The translations under genes and the position numbers were made by a program. 64,000 bases of DNA, taken from positions 88,000 through 151,999 of the forward strand of contig JAGOOO010000003.1 of the NCBI GenBank assembly GCA_017992475.1, read 5' to 3'. This stretch comes from Caldisericia bacterium. Lineage in GTDB: Bacteria > Caldisericota > Caldisericia > JAAYUI01. Below are positions 17,755 to 27,489 of this stretch, one piece after another. Within the stretch, counting starts at the first letter, position 1; each line of letters begins with the position of its first letter. The notes below the pieces were generated by a model that worked only from the letters and a program-made list of their open reading frames with translations, had not been told where the DNA came from and searched no databases.

Positions 17755-19478
17755 AAAAACATCTTGCAATGGTTTTGATTTTGTTGGCCCTGACAGGTTT
17801 ATTGCTGTTCCTCCAATTAAGGTCCCCATTGGCATTAAACATGGATGGTGGATACAATGCAGCAAATGTAAAGGCATTGATGTCTTTCAAGCCCATGCCC
17901 TATGATGGCTCTCCGCCCATTCCTTTTGTTCTCTCGGCAATTTTTGGTTTCATCTTCTCATCGGCCAGTATTGGCATAAAGATTGTTGTAACCATGTCGC
18001 TTGTTGCAGTTGGTCTTCTGATATACCTGTTTGTCAGAAAAATCACTGGTGATGATATTGCAGCAATAGCCGCCCTTGTTGGCTGGTGTGTCAGCACGGC
18101 CATCATCACGTATCCGATGGGTTATCTCAAACAAACAGTTGCCCTGCCGTTCCTTGTTGGTGGTCTGATGTCACTGTATCTTTTGCTTACCGAGAAGAAA
18201 AAACTTTTATGGGGCCTGCTTTTTGCGCTCTCCTTCCCGCTTGTCTATCTCTCGCATTCTCCGTCTTTTCTGGCCCTGCTTGCCTCATCGTATGTCGTTG
18301 CAGCGGTCATGCTGGCTTTTGGTGAAGCAAAGACCCAAAAAATCTTTGGTTTTTCAATGCTGACCCTCCTTGCCCTAGGTCTGGCCTCCACGCCATGGAC
18401 ACTGCCCATCCTTGCGAAAAAGATGATCCAGATCGACCCAAAAGGGTACAGTACGATTGCGATCTATTTGAAAGGCCTTTTTGCCTTCAGGTTTGAGCAG
18501 ACTGTTGATTTCAAGGGGTTTGACTGGCTCCTGGCAGCAGTGCCTGTTTTTGGGCTTGCCTTTTGCGCCAGAGCAGGATGGAAGAGGCTTACCCTCTGGT
18601 CACTAAGTTTTCTGGCAGGGATATTTGTTCTGTCGTGCTTCCTTGCAAAATACGAATGGCAGGGCAGAAATGTGATGACTATGCTTGTTCCCCTGTCAAT
18701 GATGATGGGCCTTGGTTTTTACGAGGCATCTGGATTACTTTTCAAGGAAAAGCTCCAAAAGACAACGGCGGCTGTTCTTATCGCGCTTTGCGTCTTCCTG
18801 ATGGCAGGTTACCAAAACACAGCAATAAAATATGCAAAAACTGGCAAGCCGATCATAACTGAAGAGCAACTCTCTGACCTTTCAGCTTTTATCTCGCCAC
18901 TTGACCAGTCCATAAAGGAAAACCTTTACGCAAGGCATGGATTGAGGTTTTGGGCGACGTATGCGACAGGCGACCCTGTTGGTGTGTTTTTCTATGACTG
19001 GGACAGAAAAACTTTTGCAATAAGAAACAGCAGGGGTGAAGAGGATGTGGGCGAGAGCAGAAAACCTGAAAGGAAAGACTATCTTCTTGTCTCCAAGAGA
19101 CCCCTTTTTGGTTGCCGCATTGAAAAACTGTCTGCCCCAAATTTCAAAGCCTATGTTCCAGAACAGGCCCAGGAATACATTAAGGTGACTGTCAGAACAA
19201 CAAACCCCATCAGATCACTCAGGGTGACTTTCAAGGACTCCATGTGGAGGCTTGTCTACCAGCAGGACATGAAAAATGTTTTGCCTGGGGAGTATCTGGA
19301 TTTTGGAAAATTGCTCAATGGCATCAAGCGTGGAACATACTATCTCCAGGTGGTAGGCGACAACCATTCCACAGTTCCTTTTGTGGTCAATGTCACAGAA
19401 AATCTCCTCTCATACTCGGAGAAGCCTTTTGGTGCCGTGAACGAATCTAAAGATTTTGTGCTTGTGCGAATAAAATGA
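17751..19478 (+). CDS. polytopic membrane protein, possibly GT-C glycosyltransferase-like
   Basis: This 575-residue protein starts at a TTG (17751) that overlaps the previous gene's stop as TTGA and is preceded by an AGGGGG ribosome-binding site. An ATG further upstream lies inside the thyX-like gene and is unlikely. About ten hydrophobic helices cover residues 5-380, beginning with LAMVLILLALTGLLLFLQL; a soluble C-terminal domain of about 190 residues follows. The layout and an Asp in the first outside loop (NMDGGYNAANV) resemble GT-C/PMT-type glycosyltransferases that use polyprenyl-phosphate sugars, but I see no decisive motif. The gene lies in an operon with a thioredoxin-like lipoprotein 7 nt downstream. 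Confidence 0.65.
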   Translation: MKKHLAMVLILLALTGLLLFLQLRSPLALNMDGGYNAANVKALMSFKPMPYDGSPPIPFVLSAIFGFIFSSASIGIKIVVTMSLVAVGLLIYLFVRKITGDDIAAIAALVGWCVSTAIITYPMGYLKQTVALPFLVGGLMSLYLLLTEKKKLLWGLLFALSFPLVYLSHSPSFLALLASSYVVAAVMLAFGEAKTQKIFGFSMLTLLALGLASTPWTLPILAKKMIQIDPKGYSTIAIYLKGLFAFRFEQTVDFKGFDWLLAAVPVFGLAFCARAGWKRLTLWSLSFLAGIFVLSCFLAKYEWQGRNVMTMLVPLSMMMGLGFYEASGLLFKEKLQKTTAAVLIALCVFLMAGYQNTAIKYAKTGKPIITEEQLSDLSAFISPLDQSIKENLYARHGLRFWATYATGDPVGVFFYDWDRKTFAIRNSRGEEDVGESRKPERKDYLLVSKRPLFGCRIEKLSAPNFKAYVPEQAQEYIKVTVRTTNPIRSLRVTFKDSMWRLVYQQDMKNVLPGEYLDFGKLLNGIKRGTYYLQVVGDNHSTVPFVVNVTENLLSYSEKPFGAVNESKDFVLVRIK

Positions 19479-19485
19479 GGTCAAA

Positions 19486-20847
19486 ATGAAGAAAATATTG
19501 TCAGTTATATTTTGTTTTTTAATCTCCCTCTCCTGCCTTTCTTTTGCAGGCTGTGGAAGCTCCAATGATGCTAAAATGGCCATTGATACACTAAAAGCTA
19601 TTGGAGAGGGAAAATGGGATGCTGTGTTCAACAATCTTCATACAGCTTGCCTGTATACCCAAAACAAGAATGAATTTGTCCTGCAGATGCCATATCATGC
19701 GAAGGCCCTCTCGGAGTTTTTTAAAGGTGCGACCTTTGAAGTGGTTGACGAGAAGGGTCAGGATTCCTGGACATACAGGGGCCAGATGCTTGAGGGAGCA
19801 AACAAGGTAACTCTGAGGGTCACTTTCGCGTCCAAGGCTGACCCGCCATCTGCATTTCCTTTTGCAATGGAGTTTTCCCAAACAAATACTGTTGATTTTG
19901 TTGTTGCAAAAGCAGATGGGGGACAAAGAAAGCTTGTGTTGGATATGGGTGATCCACCAATGGCGCACTGGGCGGCAAGTGTTATTGACCAGGGTGAATT
20001 CCCGTCACCAGAGGCAAAGATTGTTGCCGATCCGGAGCCATCGTCACAAACCAAAGCAGTCACCTTTTTTGAAATCTTTGACAACAACTATAAACACAAA
20101 TACTGGTCTGCAGTCATGACAAATGTCTACACAAAAACAATCGTTGTCGCCATCGATGATGATATGAAAATAAGATATGTTAGACCGGTATCTACCAGTA
20201 AATCACCTGACCCAACAATACTTCAGTATGGCCAAATTATTTTCGATCCATACAATGGTGCCACCCCGGACCAGCTGGCTTTTTTGAACGCAAGGATCCC
20301 GCAAAATGACAAGTTTACGCCTTATGCAATAGCTGTTAGGTCTGCCGTGGCAAGTGCCGTGAAGTTGTTTGTAATAGACAAAGAGGGTTATCCCGCTTAC
20401 CAGAAAAAGTATCCCTATGGGATACTCTCGTTCCGTCCCGGAACATTATTTGTGCTTCCAAAAATGAAAACTGACAGCGGAAAAGAGATAAGCGGGGCTT
20501 ATTTCAAGGGCAGGCCTTATGTGGTCATTTTTGTTTCTTCGTGCGCATCCTGTAGGAAAAGGGCAAGGGAAATAGCAAACATTCTTGGAAAGTTTGGAAT
20601 AAAGCCTGACCAGGTAATTTTTCTGTCGTCATCGGAGAAGGCAAAGCTTGAAGAGTTCCCAGGTCAGGTCAAGGACTCACACCTTTTTATTGACCTGAAG
20701 AAGGAGCTTGCATCTCTGATGCTCTTTGATTCAACCCCCTCTCTGCTTGCCGTTGATTCTTCTTCAAAGGTTGTTGGCCAGCTGGATTCCATAAGGCTTA
20801 ATGGAGACGCAGAGCTCAATGAGCTCCTGCCGAAACTGACAAGATAG
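19486..20847 (+). CDS. lipoprotein with C-terminal thioredoxin-like domain
   Basis: The protein has 453 residues. Its signal peptide ends in the lipobox SFAGC (Cys23). The middle contains two beta-rich stretches without a recognisable family. The last 115 residues are a thioredoxin fold: PYVVIFVSSCASCRKRAREI with a CxxC at Cys353/Cys356, and a cis-proline-like DSTPSLLAVD loop. A periplasmic or surface thiol-disulfide role is likely. The start follows the upstream membrane-protein gene by 7 nt with a GAGGT RBS, and a strong terminator ends the operon just after the stop. Confidence 0.8.
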   Translation: MKKILSVIFCFLISLSCLSFAGCGSSNDAKMAIDTLKAIGEGKWDAVFNNLHTACLYTQNKNEFVLQMPYHAKALSEFFKGATFEVVDEKGQDSWTYRGQMLEGANKVTLRVTFASKADPPSAFPFAMEFSQTNTVDFVVAKADGGQRKLVLDMGDPPMAHWAASVIDQGEFPSPEAKIVADPEPSSQTKAVTFFEIFDNNYKHKYWSAVMTNVYTKTIVVAIDDDMKIRYVRPVSTSKSPDPTILQYGQIIFDPYNGATPDQLAFLNARIPQNDKFTPYAIAVRSAVASAVKLFVIDKEGYPAYQKKYPYGILSFRPGTLFVLPKMKTDSGKEISGAYFKGRPYVVIFVSSCASCRKRAREIANILGKFGIKPDQVIFLSSSEKAKLEEFPGQVKDSHLFIDLKKELASLMLFDSTPSLLAVDSSSKVVGQLDSIRLNGDAELNELLPKLTR

Positions 20848-20862
20848 AAAAAAGACGGACCG

Positions 20863-20892
20863 AAGGGCAGAGGTTTCCCTCTGCCCTTTTTA
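20863..20892 (+). terminator. intrinsic terminator of the HD/thyX-like operon
   Basis: AAGGGCAGAGG, a short TTTC loop and CCTCTGCCCTTTTTA give an 11-bp stem with a T run, 16 nt after the stop codon. Confidence 0.9.
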
Positions 20893-20937
20893 TTTGGCAA
20901 ATTCAACCTTTTCCCCAAAATTTCGGTATTTATATGT

Positions 20938-23472
20938 ATGGGACGTTTTACAAAAGTGCTGGTTTTTTTGTTGTCTGTCCATATTTTGTTTGGCCAGACG
21001 GTCTTTGTTGCATCCGGAGTTGAAGACGAGGGGCCAAAACCGTGGACACAGTATGCCTCTGACCACATGCACTCATCGAATGCTCTTGGACGATGGGACT
21101 TCAATGCCTATGACAAGGAATCCTGGAAACTTGGCTTGAAGGGTGTCGAGAGCAGGGGAAGAAACCCTGTTGTCGACCAGGGCAGGCTTTTTATCGGGGA
21201 CTCAGACAAAATATACTGCATTGACGTTTTCACCGGGAACATCCTGTGGAGTTTCGAGGTTTCCTCACCGGTCGCAGGGAGCTGTGCCATATTGGGTGAC
21301 ACTGTCATTGCACCAATGAACAACAGGCTCCTTGGGCTTTCGACGGCAAACGGGGAGGTCAGGTGGTACAATGGAGACGTTGGGGACAATATTTCATCGC
21401 CAACCGTCTACAAGGACGACCATGGCGGGAAGTGGATGTATTTCACAACTCATGACGGGAAAACTGGCCGGGCCTATAAATACAGTCTGAACACCGGCAA
21501 GCTTGCCTGGAGGATTAAAACAGAGTGGCCGTGCCCGGGGGCAATGGGAGTAAACAGTGATTATGGCTATGTTGGTTGTGCCGCGCACTACAAGGCGAGC
21601 GTGCTGGATGATGGCTCTGGTGGTGTGGTGGACGGTGTGGAAGTGGGCACCCAGGCTTTTTCTGCCACCATGGCGTTTGACAAATACTGCATTTGCACCA
21701 TGTCTGGCGGTGAGATTATCGCACTGCCAAGACCCTACAGCAAAAAAGACCCCAAGATATTTGATACCGGTGGAATGACCTTTGCGCCACCGTGTTCTTT
21801 TGGAGACACGCTGATAATAGGGGATGATGAGGGCAGGCTGGTCAGGTTTAATACAGAAGGAAAAATAATCTGGGACAAAAAGATGCCGGGACCTGTTACT
21901 GACGGTTGCACGGTCATGGGTGACCATGTGCTTGTTCCTGTTGGTTCAAAGGGGAGCGACACCGCCGGTGTTTATATCATTGATGGCGAAACTGGCGAGC
22001 AGGTCAAAAAGATACCGCTCAAATCATCTTATGTTTTCCAGCCCGTCGTGGCCTGGGACAGGATGTTTGTAGAACATGGCGAGAGCAACAATTACAGAAA
22101 CCGGACACTGAGCTGTTTCGGAAAACCGCCGAGGACATCAGATCAGGAGCCAAAGATCAGGGTCGATGGCGGAAAGATAAATGCCGAGGTTGGCTACAAG
22201 GGTGAGACATCAAGGCAAATAACCATTACCAATGATGGGAAAATTCCTCTCGAACTTGTTCTTCTTGGCGATTCACTCCTCTTCCCGTCCAAGGAAGTAC
22301 TTAAGCTTGCGCCAAAAGAAAAAGACACCATCAGAGTCGCAATAAAAGCTGGAAACAGAAGGCCAGGAAAATACAATGGCCAGATGGCAATCAACTACCA
22401 GGACCCGGATTACGGCAAAAGGACGCTTGCGATGGTGACTGCCTCCGTGACTGTCCTGGATAAGCCGCCAGAGCAGAAGGATGAACCTCCAAGTCCACCT
22501 GTTGGCCTGTCGGCCAAATGGATGGTCGACCATGTTGAGCTTTTCTGGTCACCGCCACAGTCAGGAACGGAGCCTTCTGGTTACAACATATTCAGGGCGG
22601 AACTTGATGGGGATTTCCCAAAGACACCCCTGAACAAAGCGAAAGTGTCTGAAACTTTCTATTCGGATTATGAGGTGAAGCAGGGCCAAGCGTACAGATA
22701 CCGGGTACAGACAGTTGGGAAAAACGGGCTCCTCTCCGACCCTGGCAATGAAGCCACTGTTGAAATACCAGTCAGGCTTGAAAAGGTGGAGAATCTTGTT
22801 GCCAAAATTCAGGGAGGAACAGTAACTCTCACGTGGGAGTCGGAGCAGGAGGTCGAATTCCTCATCGAGAGGAACGGAGAGATGATAGGGAGCACTTTTG
22901 ACAAAGTGTTCACTGACCCTTTCCCGCCCAAAACAAAGCTTTTTTACAAAGTCTTTCCAACCAAAGACGGCAAGATGGGCCCTGAGGCGCTTGCAATCGT
23001 TGATTTAACGCCTGCGCCGGAGCCAGTTCCGGAGCCACCAAAGCCGCCTGAACCGCCACAGCCAAAAAAGGTAGTGATAGTTTTTACTGTTGGCAAGGAC
23101 ACTGCAGCAGTCGATGGGAAAGAGCTACCCTGCCAGGGAACACCCTATGTCAAGAGTGGCAGGACAATGGTGCCGTTCAGGTTCCTTGGCGAGTCCATTG
23201 GTGCAGAGGTCTCGTTTGAAAAAGACCCTGCAACTGGCAGGGTAGCGAAAGTGTCATACGCGCTTTCTGGAAAAACAATAACCCTTTCAGTTGACTCCAG
23301 GATTGCTGTTGTAAACGGAAAAGAGATCACGCTTGATGCGCCACCAGAAATAAAGGACGGCAGGACTTATGTCCCCTTGAGGTTTGTGACCGATGCCTTG
23401 GGTGGTGAAGTTTCCTGGGACGCAAAAACCAGGCAGGCCACAATAACCTATACAAAGCAAGATCAATTGTAA
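20938..23472 (+). CDS. secreted PQQ-type propeller with Ig-like, two FN3 and stalk domains
   Basis: This 844-residue exported protein has a signal peptide at residues 1-26. Propeller blades span about 55-405 (LFIGDSDKIYCIDVFTGNILWSF pattern). An Ig/ASH-like domain follows (about 410-505). Two fibronectin type III-like domains cover about 520-700; the first contains VELFWSPPQ...GYNIFRA and YRYRVQTVG. A Pro-rich linker (EPPKPPEPPQP) leads to the stalk domain (about 712-838, MVPFRFLGESIGA and YVPLRFVTDALGG). There is no Shine-Dalgarno before the ATG; a TATTTA box ends 5 nt upstream, so translation may be leaderless. The architecture resembles that of the 1978-residue protein with fewer propellers. 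Confidence 0.85.
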   Translation: MGRFTKVLVFLLSVHILFGQTVFVASGVEDEGPKPWTQYASDHMHSSNALGRWDFNAYDKESWKLGLKGVESRGRNPVVDQGRLFIGDSDKIYCIDVFTGNILWSFEVSSPVAGSCAILGDTVIAPMNNRLLGLSTANGEVRWYNGDVGDNISSPTVYKDDHGGKWMYFTTHDGKTGRAYKYSLNTGKLAWRIKTEWPCPGAMGVNSDYGYVGCAAHYKASVLDDGSGGVVDGVEVGTQAFSATMAFDKYCICTMSGGEIIALPRPYSKKDPKIFDTGGMTFAPPCSFGDTLIIGDDEGRLVRFNTEGKIIWDKKMPGPVTDGCTVMGDHVLVPVGSKGSDTAGVYIIDGETGEQVKKIPLKSSYVFQPVVAWDRMFVEHGESNNYRNRTLSCFGKPPRTSDQEPKIRVDGGKINAEVGYKGETSRQITITNDGKIPLELVLLGDSLLFPSKEVLKLAPKEKDTIRVAIKAGNRRPGKYNGQMAINYQDPDYGKRTLAMVTASVTVLDKPPEQKDEPPSPPVGLSAKWMVDHVELFWSPPQSGTEPSGYNIFRAELDGDFPKTPLNKAKVSETFYSDYEVKQGQAYRYRVQTVGKNGLLSDPGNEATVEIPVRLEKVENLVAKIQGGTVTLTWESEQEVEFLIERNGEMIGSTFDKVFTDPFPPKTKLFYKVFPTKDGKMGPEALAIVDLTPAPEPVPEPPKPPEPPQPKKVVIVFTVGKDTAAVDGKELPCQGTPYVKSGRTMVPFRFLGESIGAEVSFEKDPATGRVAKVSYALSGKTITLSVDSRIAVVNGKEITLDAPPEIKDGRTYVPLRFVTDALGGEVSWDAKTRQATITYTKQDQL

Positions 23473-23564
23473 ACAATTTGTAAACGATTTTGTCTCCAGT
23501 TTAGGTTGTCTTTGAGAGATAAAACCCGGACTCAATTGTATTTTTTCAATTTATTGCCAGTCTA

Positions 23565-23593
23565 TTGACCCTTCCCTCAAATTGGGGTTGAAT
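23565..23593 (+). promoter_or_regulatory. promoter predicting a leaderless mRNA
   Basis: TTGACC and TTGAAT are 17 nt apart, and the -10 ends exactly 7 nt before the ATG at 23601. No Shine-Dalgarno is present. Confidence 0.5.
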
Positions 23594-23600
23594 ATCAGGC

Positions 23601-24707
23601 ATGAGGAAAGAAAAGGCCTGTGGCCTTTTTCTGGTCCTTTCTATTTTTTCTGCCTGTTGCTGCCCGGTTGGCAATAGTGCTGGGGCAGTCAGTATTTCTC
23701 TGTTTAGCATCAAGGGTGCTCTCTCCAGTGCAAACTCCGCTTCAATCTGTTCTTTTGAAATTGCCTATCCGGTCAGGACCACCACGAATGCCTCTGAAAT
23801 TGAAATCAGGAACGTTCTGGAAGACAAGACGGAGAGGGTTGGTTTTGGTGAATCTTTTTGCTCCAATCCTGCACTTTCTGGCAGCAGGCTAGCATTTCAG
23901 GCAAATTCGGGCGGTTCACCAAAGATAGTCCTCTTTGACAGAACCACAACCAGCCTTCTGGTTGTTTCGGAGGCCGGCGAATCGTCCTATTCCCCTGTAA
24001 TGAAGGGTAATCATCTTTGCTGGACATTCACAAAAAAGAGTGAGATTGGCCAGGGGATAAGGCTCTTTGGCCTTTCAGACGGGAAGAGCGTTGTGCTGAA
24101 AAATTCTGATCAATCAAGGATTATGTCGGGACCTGTCATAAATAGCCTTGGTGTCTTCTGGTCGCAGTTTTTTGAAAACGGTTTTGCCGTTTTCAAATAT
24201 GATTTTTTGACATCCACAACCCAGCCACTGTGCAAAAGTTCTTCGGTCATTTCAGGCCTTTCGGCAGATGGCAACATTCTTGCCTATTCCAAAAGACCCC
24301 AAAACGGTTTTCCTGTGACAGGGTGCATTGATGGGACAGGAAAAGTGGTTGTTCTTGATGATGTCTGGAGTGATAAATCTGACCCTTCCGTTTCCGGGAC
24401 ATGCGTTGTCTGGTCTGTGAAAAAAGATGGTGCCTCTGAGATAAAAGTCTGGAATGGGTCAACAAATATACTGGCGAATGTAAAATCTGCGCAATGCACT
24501 CCGTGTGTTTCTGAAGGGAATGTGGTCTGGCATGACCAGAGCGGTGATGGCGGGTCAGACATATTTGGTGCCGAAATTAGCGGTGGTGGCGTATTCAGGG
24601 TCACATCTGGTGGTGGAAACAAGGTTTTGCCGAGAATCTCGGGCCAGGTGTGCATCTGGCTTGGAGGGACCGACGAAGGTTTTGACGGGGCGATCATAAC
24701 CCCATGA
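23601..24707 (+). CDS. exported TolB/WD40-like beta-propeller
   Basis: The protein has 368 residues. The signal region MRKEKACGLFLVLSIFSACCC may be a lipoprotein signal (FSAC), though the -3 residue is unusual. The body is made of 40-50-residue blades of the TolB/PD40 type: SPVMKGNHLCWTF..., DPSVSGTCVVWSVKKDGASEIKVW, CVSEGNVVWHDQSGDGGSDIFGAEI. In such blades a VVW strand is followed by D-x-D/S-I-x-x-x. These propellers usually bind partner proteins or polysaccharide outside the cell. It is transcribed alone and followed by a terminator. There is no stalk domain. Confidence 0.8.
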   Translation: MRKEKACGLFLVLSIFSACCCPVGNSAGAVSISLFSIKGALSSANSASICSFEIAYPVRTTTNASEIEIRNVLEDKTERVGFGESFCSNPALSGSRLAFQANSGGSPKIVLFDRTTTSLLVVSEAGESSYSPVMKGNHLCWTFTKKSEIGQGIRLFGLSDGKSVVLKNSDQSRIMSGPVINSLGVFWSQFFENGFAVFKYDFLTSTTQPLCKSSSVISGLSADGNILAYSKRPQNGFPVTGCIDGTGKVVVLDDVWSDKSDPSVSGTCVVWSVKKDGASEIKVWNGSTNILANVKSAQCTPCVSEGNVVWHDQSGDGGSDIFGAEISGGGVFRVTSGGGNKVLPRISGQVCIWLGGTDEGFDGAIITP

Positions 24708-24712
24708 AATTA

Positions 24713-24743
24713 AAAAAGGCCGTGCCTTATGGCACGGCCTTTT
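24713..24743. terminator. bidirectional intrinsic terminator
   Basis: AAAAAAGGCCGTGCC, a TTAT loop and GGCACGGCCTTTT form a hairpin with A and T runs on either side, between convergent genes. Confidence 0.9.
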
Positions 24744-24758
24744 GACAGCTTCAGTCTG

Positions 24759-25862
24759 TCACTTTCTTGGTTTTGCAACAACAACCATTGGCAATTCCCT
24801 GCATGCTTCCGATTTTGCCTGGCCGTCAAACCACAGGAACGATGAGCAGCCACCATCAAGATTGAAAGCGTTTTTGACTCCAAGCTGTATCAGCACTGCA
24901 GATTCTTCCTGAATTTTTATCTCGTCTGTGAAAACCACAAAATAGACTTTTCCGGGACTTGTTCCAAATGCCGACCTTTTTGCTTCGTAGGAAAGGGCCG
25001 CTCCATTTGTGTGTTTGTCTGCCGCCAGGTCCCAATATGGCTTGCCGTCCCTGACCACAGTTGGCGAACCACCGAATATGAACCTGCATTCTTTCCACTT
25101 TCCAAGATCGACCTCGTTTCCCTTTTCGGCTTTCCAGTAGATGTTTATGTGGAGGCCTTTTTTGATGTATCCTTTGGGCCACCTTTTTGCATCACACCTT
25201 TCCCTGTTTTTGCCGGTGTATACGAGGACATACCCGTCTTTGGGGATGGCAACAGGGCCTGTCTTGACGCTTGTTACAACACCCTTTTCAAGGGTGACGC
25301 AGATTGAAGGGTAAGTTGTTGGCGTTTTTGATCCCCATTCGGAAGTGTAGATTGTTGTGGAGCTTGCAGATGGGGGCTGGTTCAATCCGCTTACGTAGAC
25401 GTCTTTCAGGGACGGCGGAAGTAGGTTTTCTTTCACCTTTCCCATCATGGAGAACCTGAGCCTACCAAAGAGCCATTCACCCTTTGTTGTCACGCAGAAA
25501 TTGGAGCCCATGTTTGCTATCCTGACAGGCTTGCCATCTTTGACGTAGTGTGAATCAAAAAGGTAGTTTGACCATCCACCGGACTCGTTGTGGTAGGGGC
25601 CGTTCATTGCGGCAATCGCACCTTCGTACTGTGCGATTTTCACCGGGTCATCCCTGACAAACAGTCTTTGTTTTGCAAGGCCGAAATACAGGTCAACAGG
25701 AGAGGTTGCTCCATCAATGACAACATATTTGACATTATAAGACTTGTTCCCGACAGTCACTGTTTTCTCGATGTAGTTGAAATTGGAGGGGGCGGAGGCC
25801 AGGCTGGCCTGGGACGATGCAACAAGTATCACTGCAGCAAGGAGGCACAAGGTTTTTTTCAT
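24759..25862 (-). CDS. secreted phosphodiester glycosidase family protein (NAGPA-like)
   Basis: The protein has 367 residues from the ATG at 25862, chosen because AAGGA lies 7 nt upstream and the signal peptide (MKKTLCLLAAVILVASSQASLASA) begins there. The remainder matches the NAGPA/DUF2233 fold: an early AIAAMNGPYH strand and loop, a central GYVLVYTG, and the diagnostic NLDGGCSSFLWFDG near the end. Members cleave N-acetylglucosamine-1-phosphodiester or related linkages, in bacteria probably in cell-wall polymers or exopolysaccharide. The length is normal for the family. The gene follows the PEGA lipoprotein gene on the same strand by about 230 nt. Confidence 0.85.
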   Translation of the reverse strand: MKKTLCLLAAVILVASSQASLASAPSNFNYIEKTVTVGNKSYNVKYVVIDGATSPVDLYFGLAKQRLFVRDDPVKIAQYEGAIAAMNGPYHNESGGWSNYLFDSHYVKDGKPVRIANMGSNFCVTTKGEWLFGRLRFSMMGKVKENLLPPSLKDVYVSGLNQPPSASSTTIYTSEWGSKTPTTYPSICVTLEKGVVTSVKTGPVAIPKDGYVLVYTGKNRERCDAKRWPKGYIKKGLHINIYWKAEKGNEVDLGKWKECRFIFGGSPTVVRDGKPYWDLAADKHTNGAALSYEAKRSAFGTSPGKVYFVVFTDEIKIQEESAVLIQLGVKNAFNLDGGCSSFLWFDGQAKSEACRELPMVVVAKPRK

Positions 25863-26092
25863 GTCATTTTCCTTCATTTTCGTATGTTTGGGCCAGCTGC
25901 ACAAAGTTTCTTCCCTTGTGCCATCCACCCGTATTTATGGATTATTCTACCAATTTTGCTCCATCTGGCAACAACGCCAGAGAACCATTGGACACAAGGA
26001 AAAACCATACTGGTGGCAATTCCAAAAAATTGCCTTTCCTGAATTTTTGTGATTCGGCAGAAACAAATTTCGGTGCAGGTGATGATGGATTG

Positions 26093-27415
26093 CTATTGCG
26101 GGGAATCCAGGAGCCCGATGAAAATCATGTTTTGCAAGGACTGGTCGGATTTGAATATCATGTAAGGGCATGTTCCGCCATAGGGCTTTGCGAAAATGTA
26201 GATGTTTTTCCCGTTGTCGGCAATCGATAGGTCCGAGAATTTTTCAAAACCAGAATTGGTGATGGGGACTCTTTGCTTGTAGCCTATGTCGCCATTTATT
26301 GGTGTTTCACAAAAGAAATTTGATGGCTCTATCCTGAACCTTTTCCGGTTTTTCCTGTCAAAAACCAGATAAAAGGTATCTCCATCAGACTCCTGGTATC
26401 TTACGCTAAAAAAGAAGTTGCCCCAGAAAGCTGCGCCGGAGTTTTTTGAGAGAGGAGTCTTCATGTCTTCTACGTCAACGCCAATCTCAGGATTGATTAT
26501 CCTCACGTCGCCGTTCTTGGAGATGACATCGAGAGTGACGTTTTTTTGGGTTATGCGCCCCATTTTGTACTGCACCTGGGTGACGCCATTTTTCGGCATG
26601 GCGGGATGAGGGTCTTTTTCTTTTGGCCCAAGCTCGAAATGTGCCTCTATGCTTCCGTTGAACACCATAATTGATGGCAAGAATCCCTCTTTTCTTATTA
26701 CCACAAGGTGTTCCTTCGAGATTTTGGAAAGTTCGGCGTTTGTAATATTTAGTGGTGTTGTGCCGATGACTTTTGCATCCGAAATGATTTTGCCACCTTC
26801 AAAACCGAAATGGAGCACTTCGGCACCCTGGGGGCTTGAGGTTATAGAACAAACAGTGTCTGGGAAGTACCTTGTTTTTGCCTTCAGGACACGCGCTCTC
26901 AGTTTGACCTCCACTATGTCAAACGTGTCTAGAAGGTCATGGAAATATTCGTGCTTTATCCTCAGTGAAATCCTGCCCTCTGGCCGATATATCGTGAGTG
27001 GCGTTTTGCCCAGAAGTTTGCCATTCTCCCATATTTCGCTGCCTTCAGGCGAGTACGCGAGGTGCACCTGATAGAGCTTGTTTAGCGTCGCTCTTACGAA
27101 GCCCCTGTCCCCACTGTACTGTGTTGCCGAGAACCTGTAGGTTTCGTAGCCATCAAGCTCGAGCGTAACAGATGAAACTTTTGAAACCTCGATTACTTTT
27201 GGGGTGAACCCGTAGAATGTGCCATCAACATATATTGAAGCCTCTGGTGGGATGGTTTCCACCGAGAACTCGATTTTGGGGACCGGCAGGGACATGCACG
27301 AAGAGAGCGTGCACAAAAACACAAACACTGTGGCAAAATATAGGCCCTGTCGCAACGCAATCTTCATTGATGAACCCAAGTTACCATTCGAAGGACCACT
27401 TTTCAAGGTAACCAT
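26093..27415 (-). CDS. PEGA-domain lipoprotein
   Basis: This 440-residue protein has a long N-region followed by a lipoprotein signal with lipobox LSSC. Three PEGA-like units follow: PPEASIYVDGTFYGFTP, SPEGSEIWENGKLLGKTPLTI and SPQGAEVLHFG...GTTPLNI. PEGA units are small surface beta-domains found in S-layer and envelope proteins. The C-terminal 180 residues are beta-rich and unassigned. I keep the first ATG because AAGG lies 6 nt before it; an internal Met at 27367 would give a shorter, more usual signal but lacks an RBS. The gene is divergent from purF. Confidence 0.8.
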   Translation of the reverse strand: MVTLKSGPSNGNLGSSMKIALRQGLYFATVFVFLCTLSSCMSLPVPKIEFSVETIPPEASIYVDGTFYGFTPKVIEVSKVSSVTLELDGYETYRFSATQYSGDRGFVRATLNKLYQVHLAYSPEGSEIWENGKLLGKTPLTIYRPEGRISLRIKHEYFHDLLDTFDIVEVKLRARVLKAKTRYFPDTVCSITSSPQGAEVLHFGFEGGKIISDAKVIGTTPLNITNAELSKISKEHLVVIRKEGFLPSIMVFNGSIEAHFELGPKEKDPHPAMPKNGVTQVQYKMGRITQKNVTLDVISKNGDVRIINPEIGVDVEDMKTPLSKNSGAAFWGNFFFSVRYQESDGDTFYLVFDRKNRKRFRIEPSNFFCETPINGDIGYKQRVPITNSGFEKFSDLSIADNGKNIYIFAKPYGGTCPYMIFKSDQSLQNMIFIGLLDSPQ

Positions 27416-27489
27416 TTCCTACCTTTTTGTTTACTAGCTGACCTTGACTTAAAAGCAGGTTGTGAGAAATTTTACTTGGAGGTGCGTGA

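Noticed and set aside
23465..23485. Near-direct repeat of TTGTAAAC after the propeller gene at 20938-23472
   Set aside because: Two short copies in an AT-rich stretch are likely chance; no further copies or symmetry with a clear role.
27444..27475. TTGACT box as a promoter for purF
   Set aside because: No acceptable -10 lies at 16-18 nt; I could not support a full promoter.
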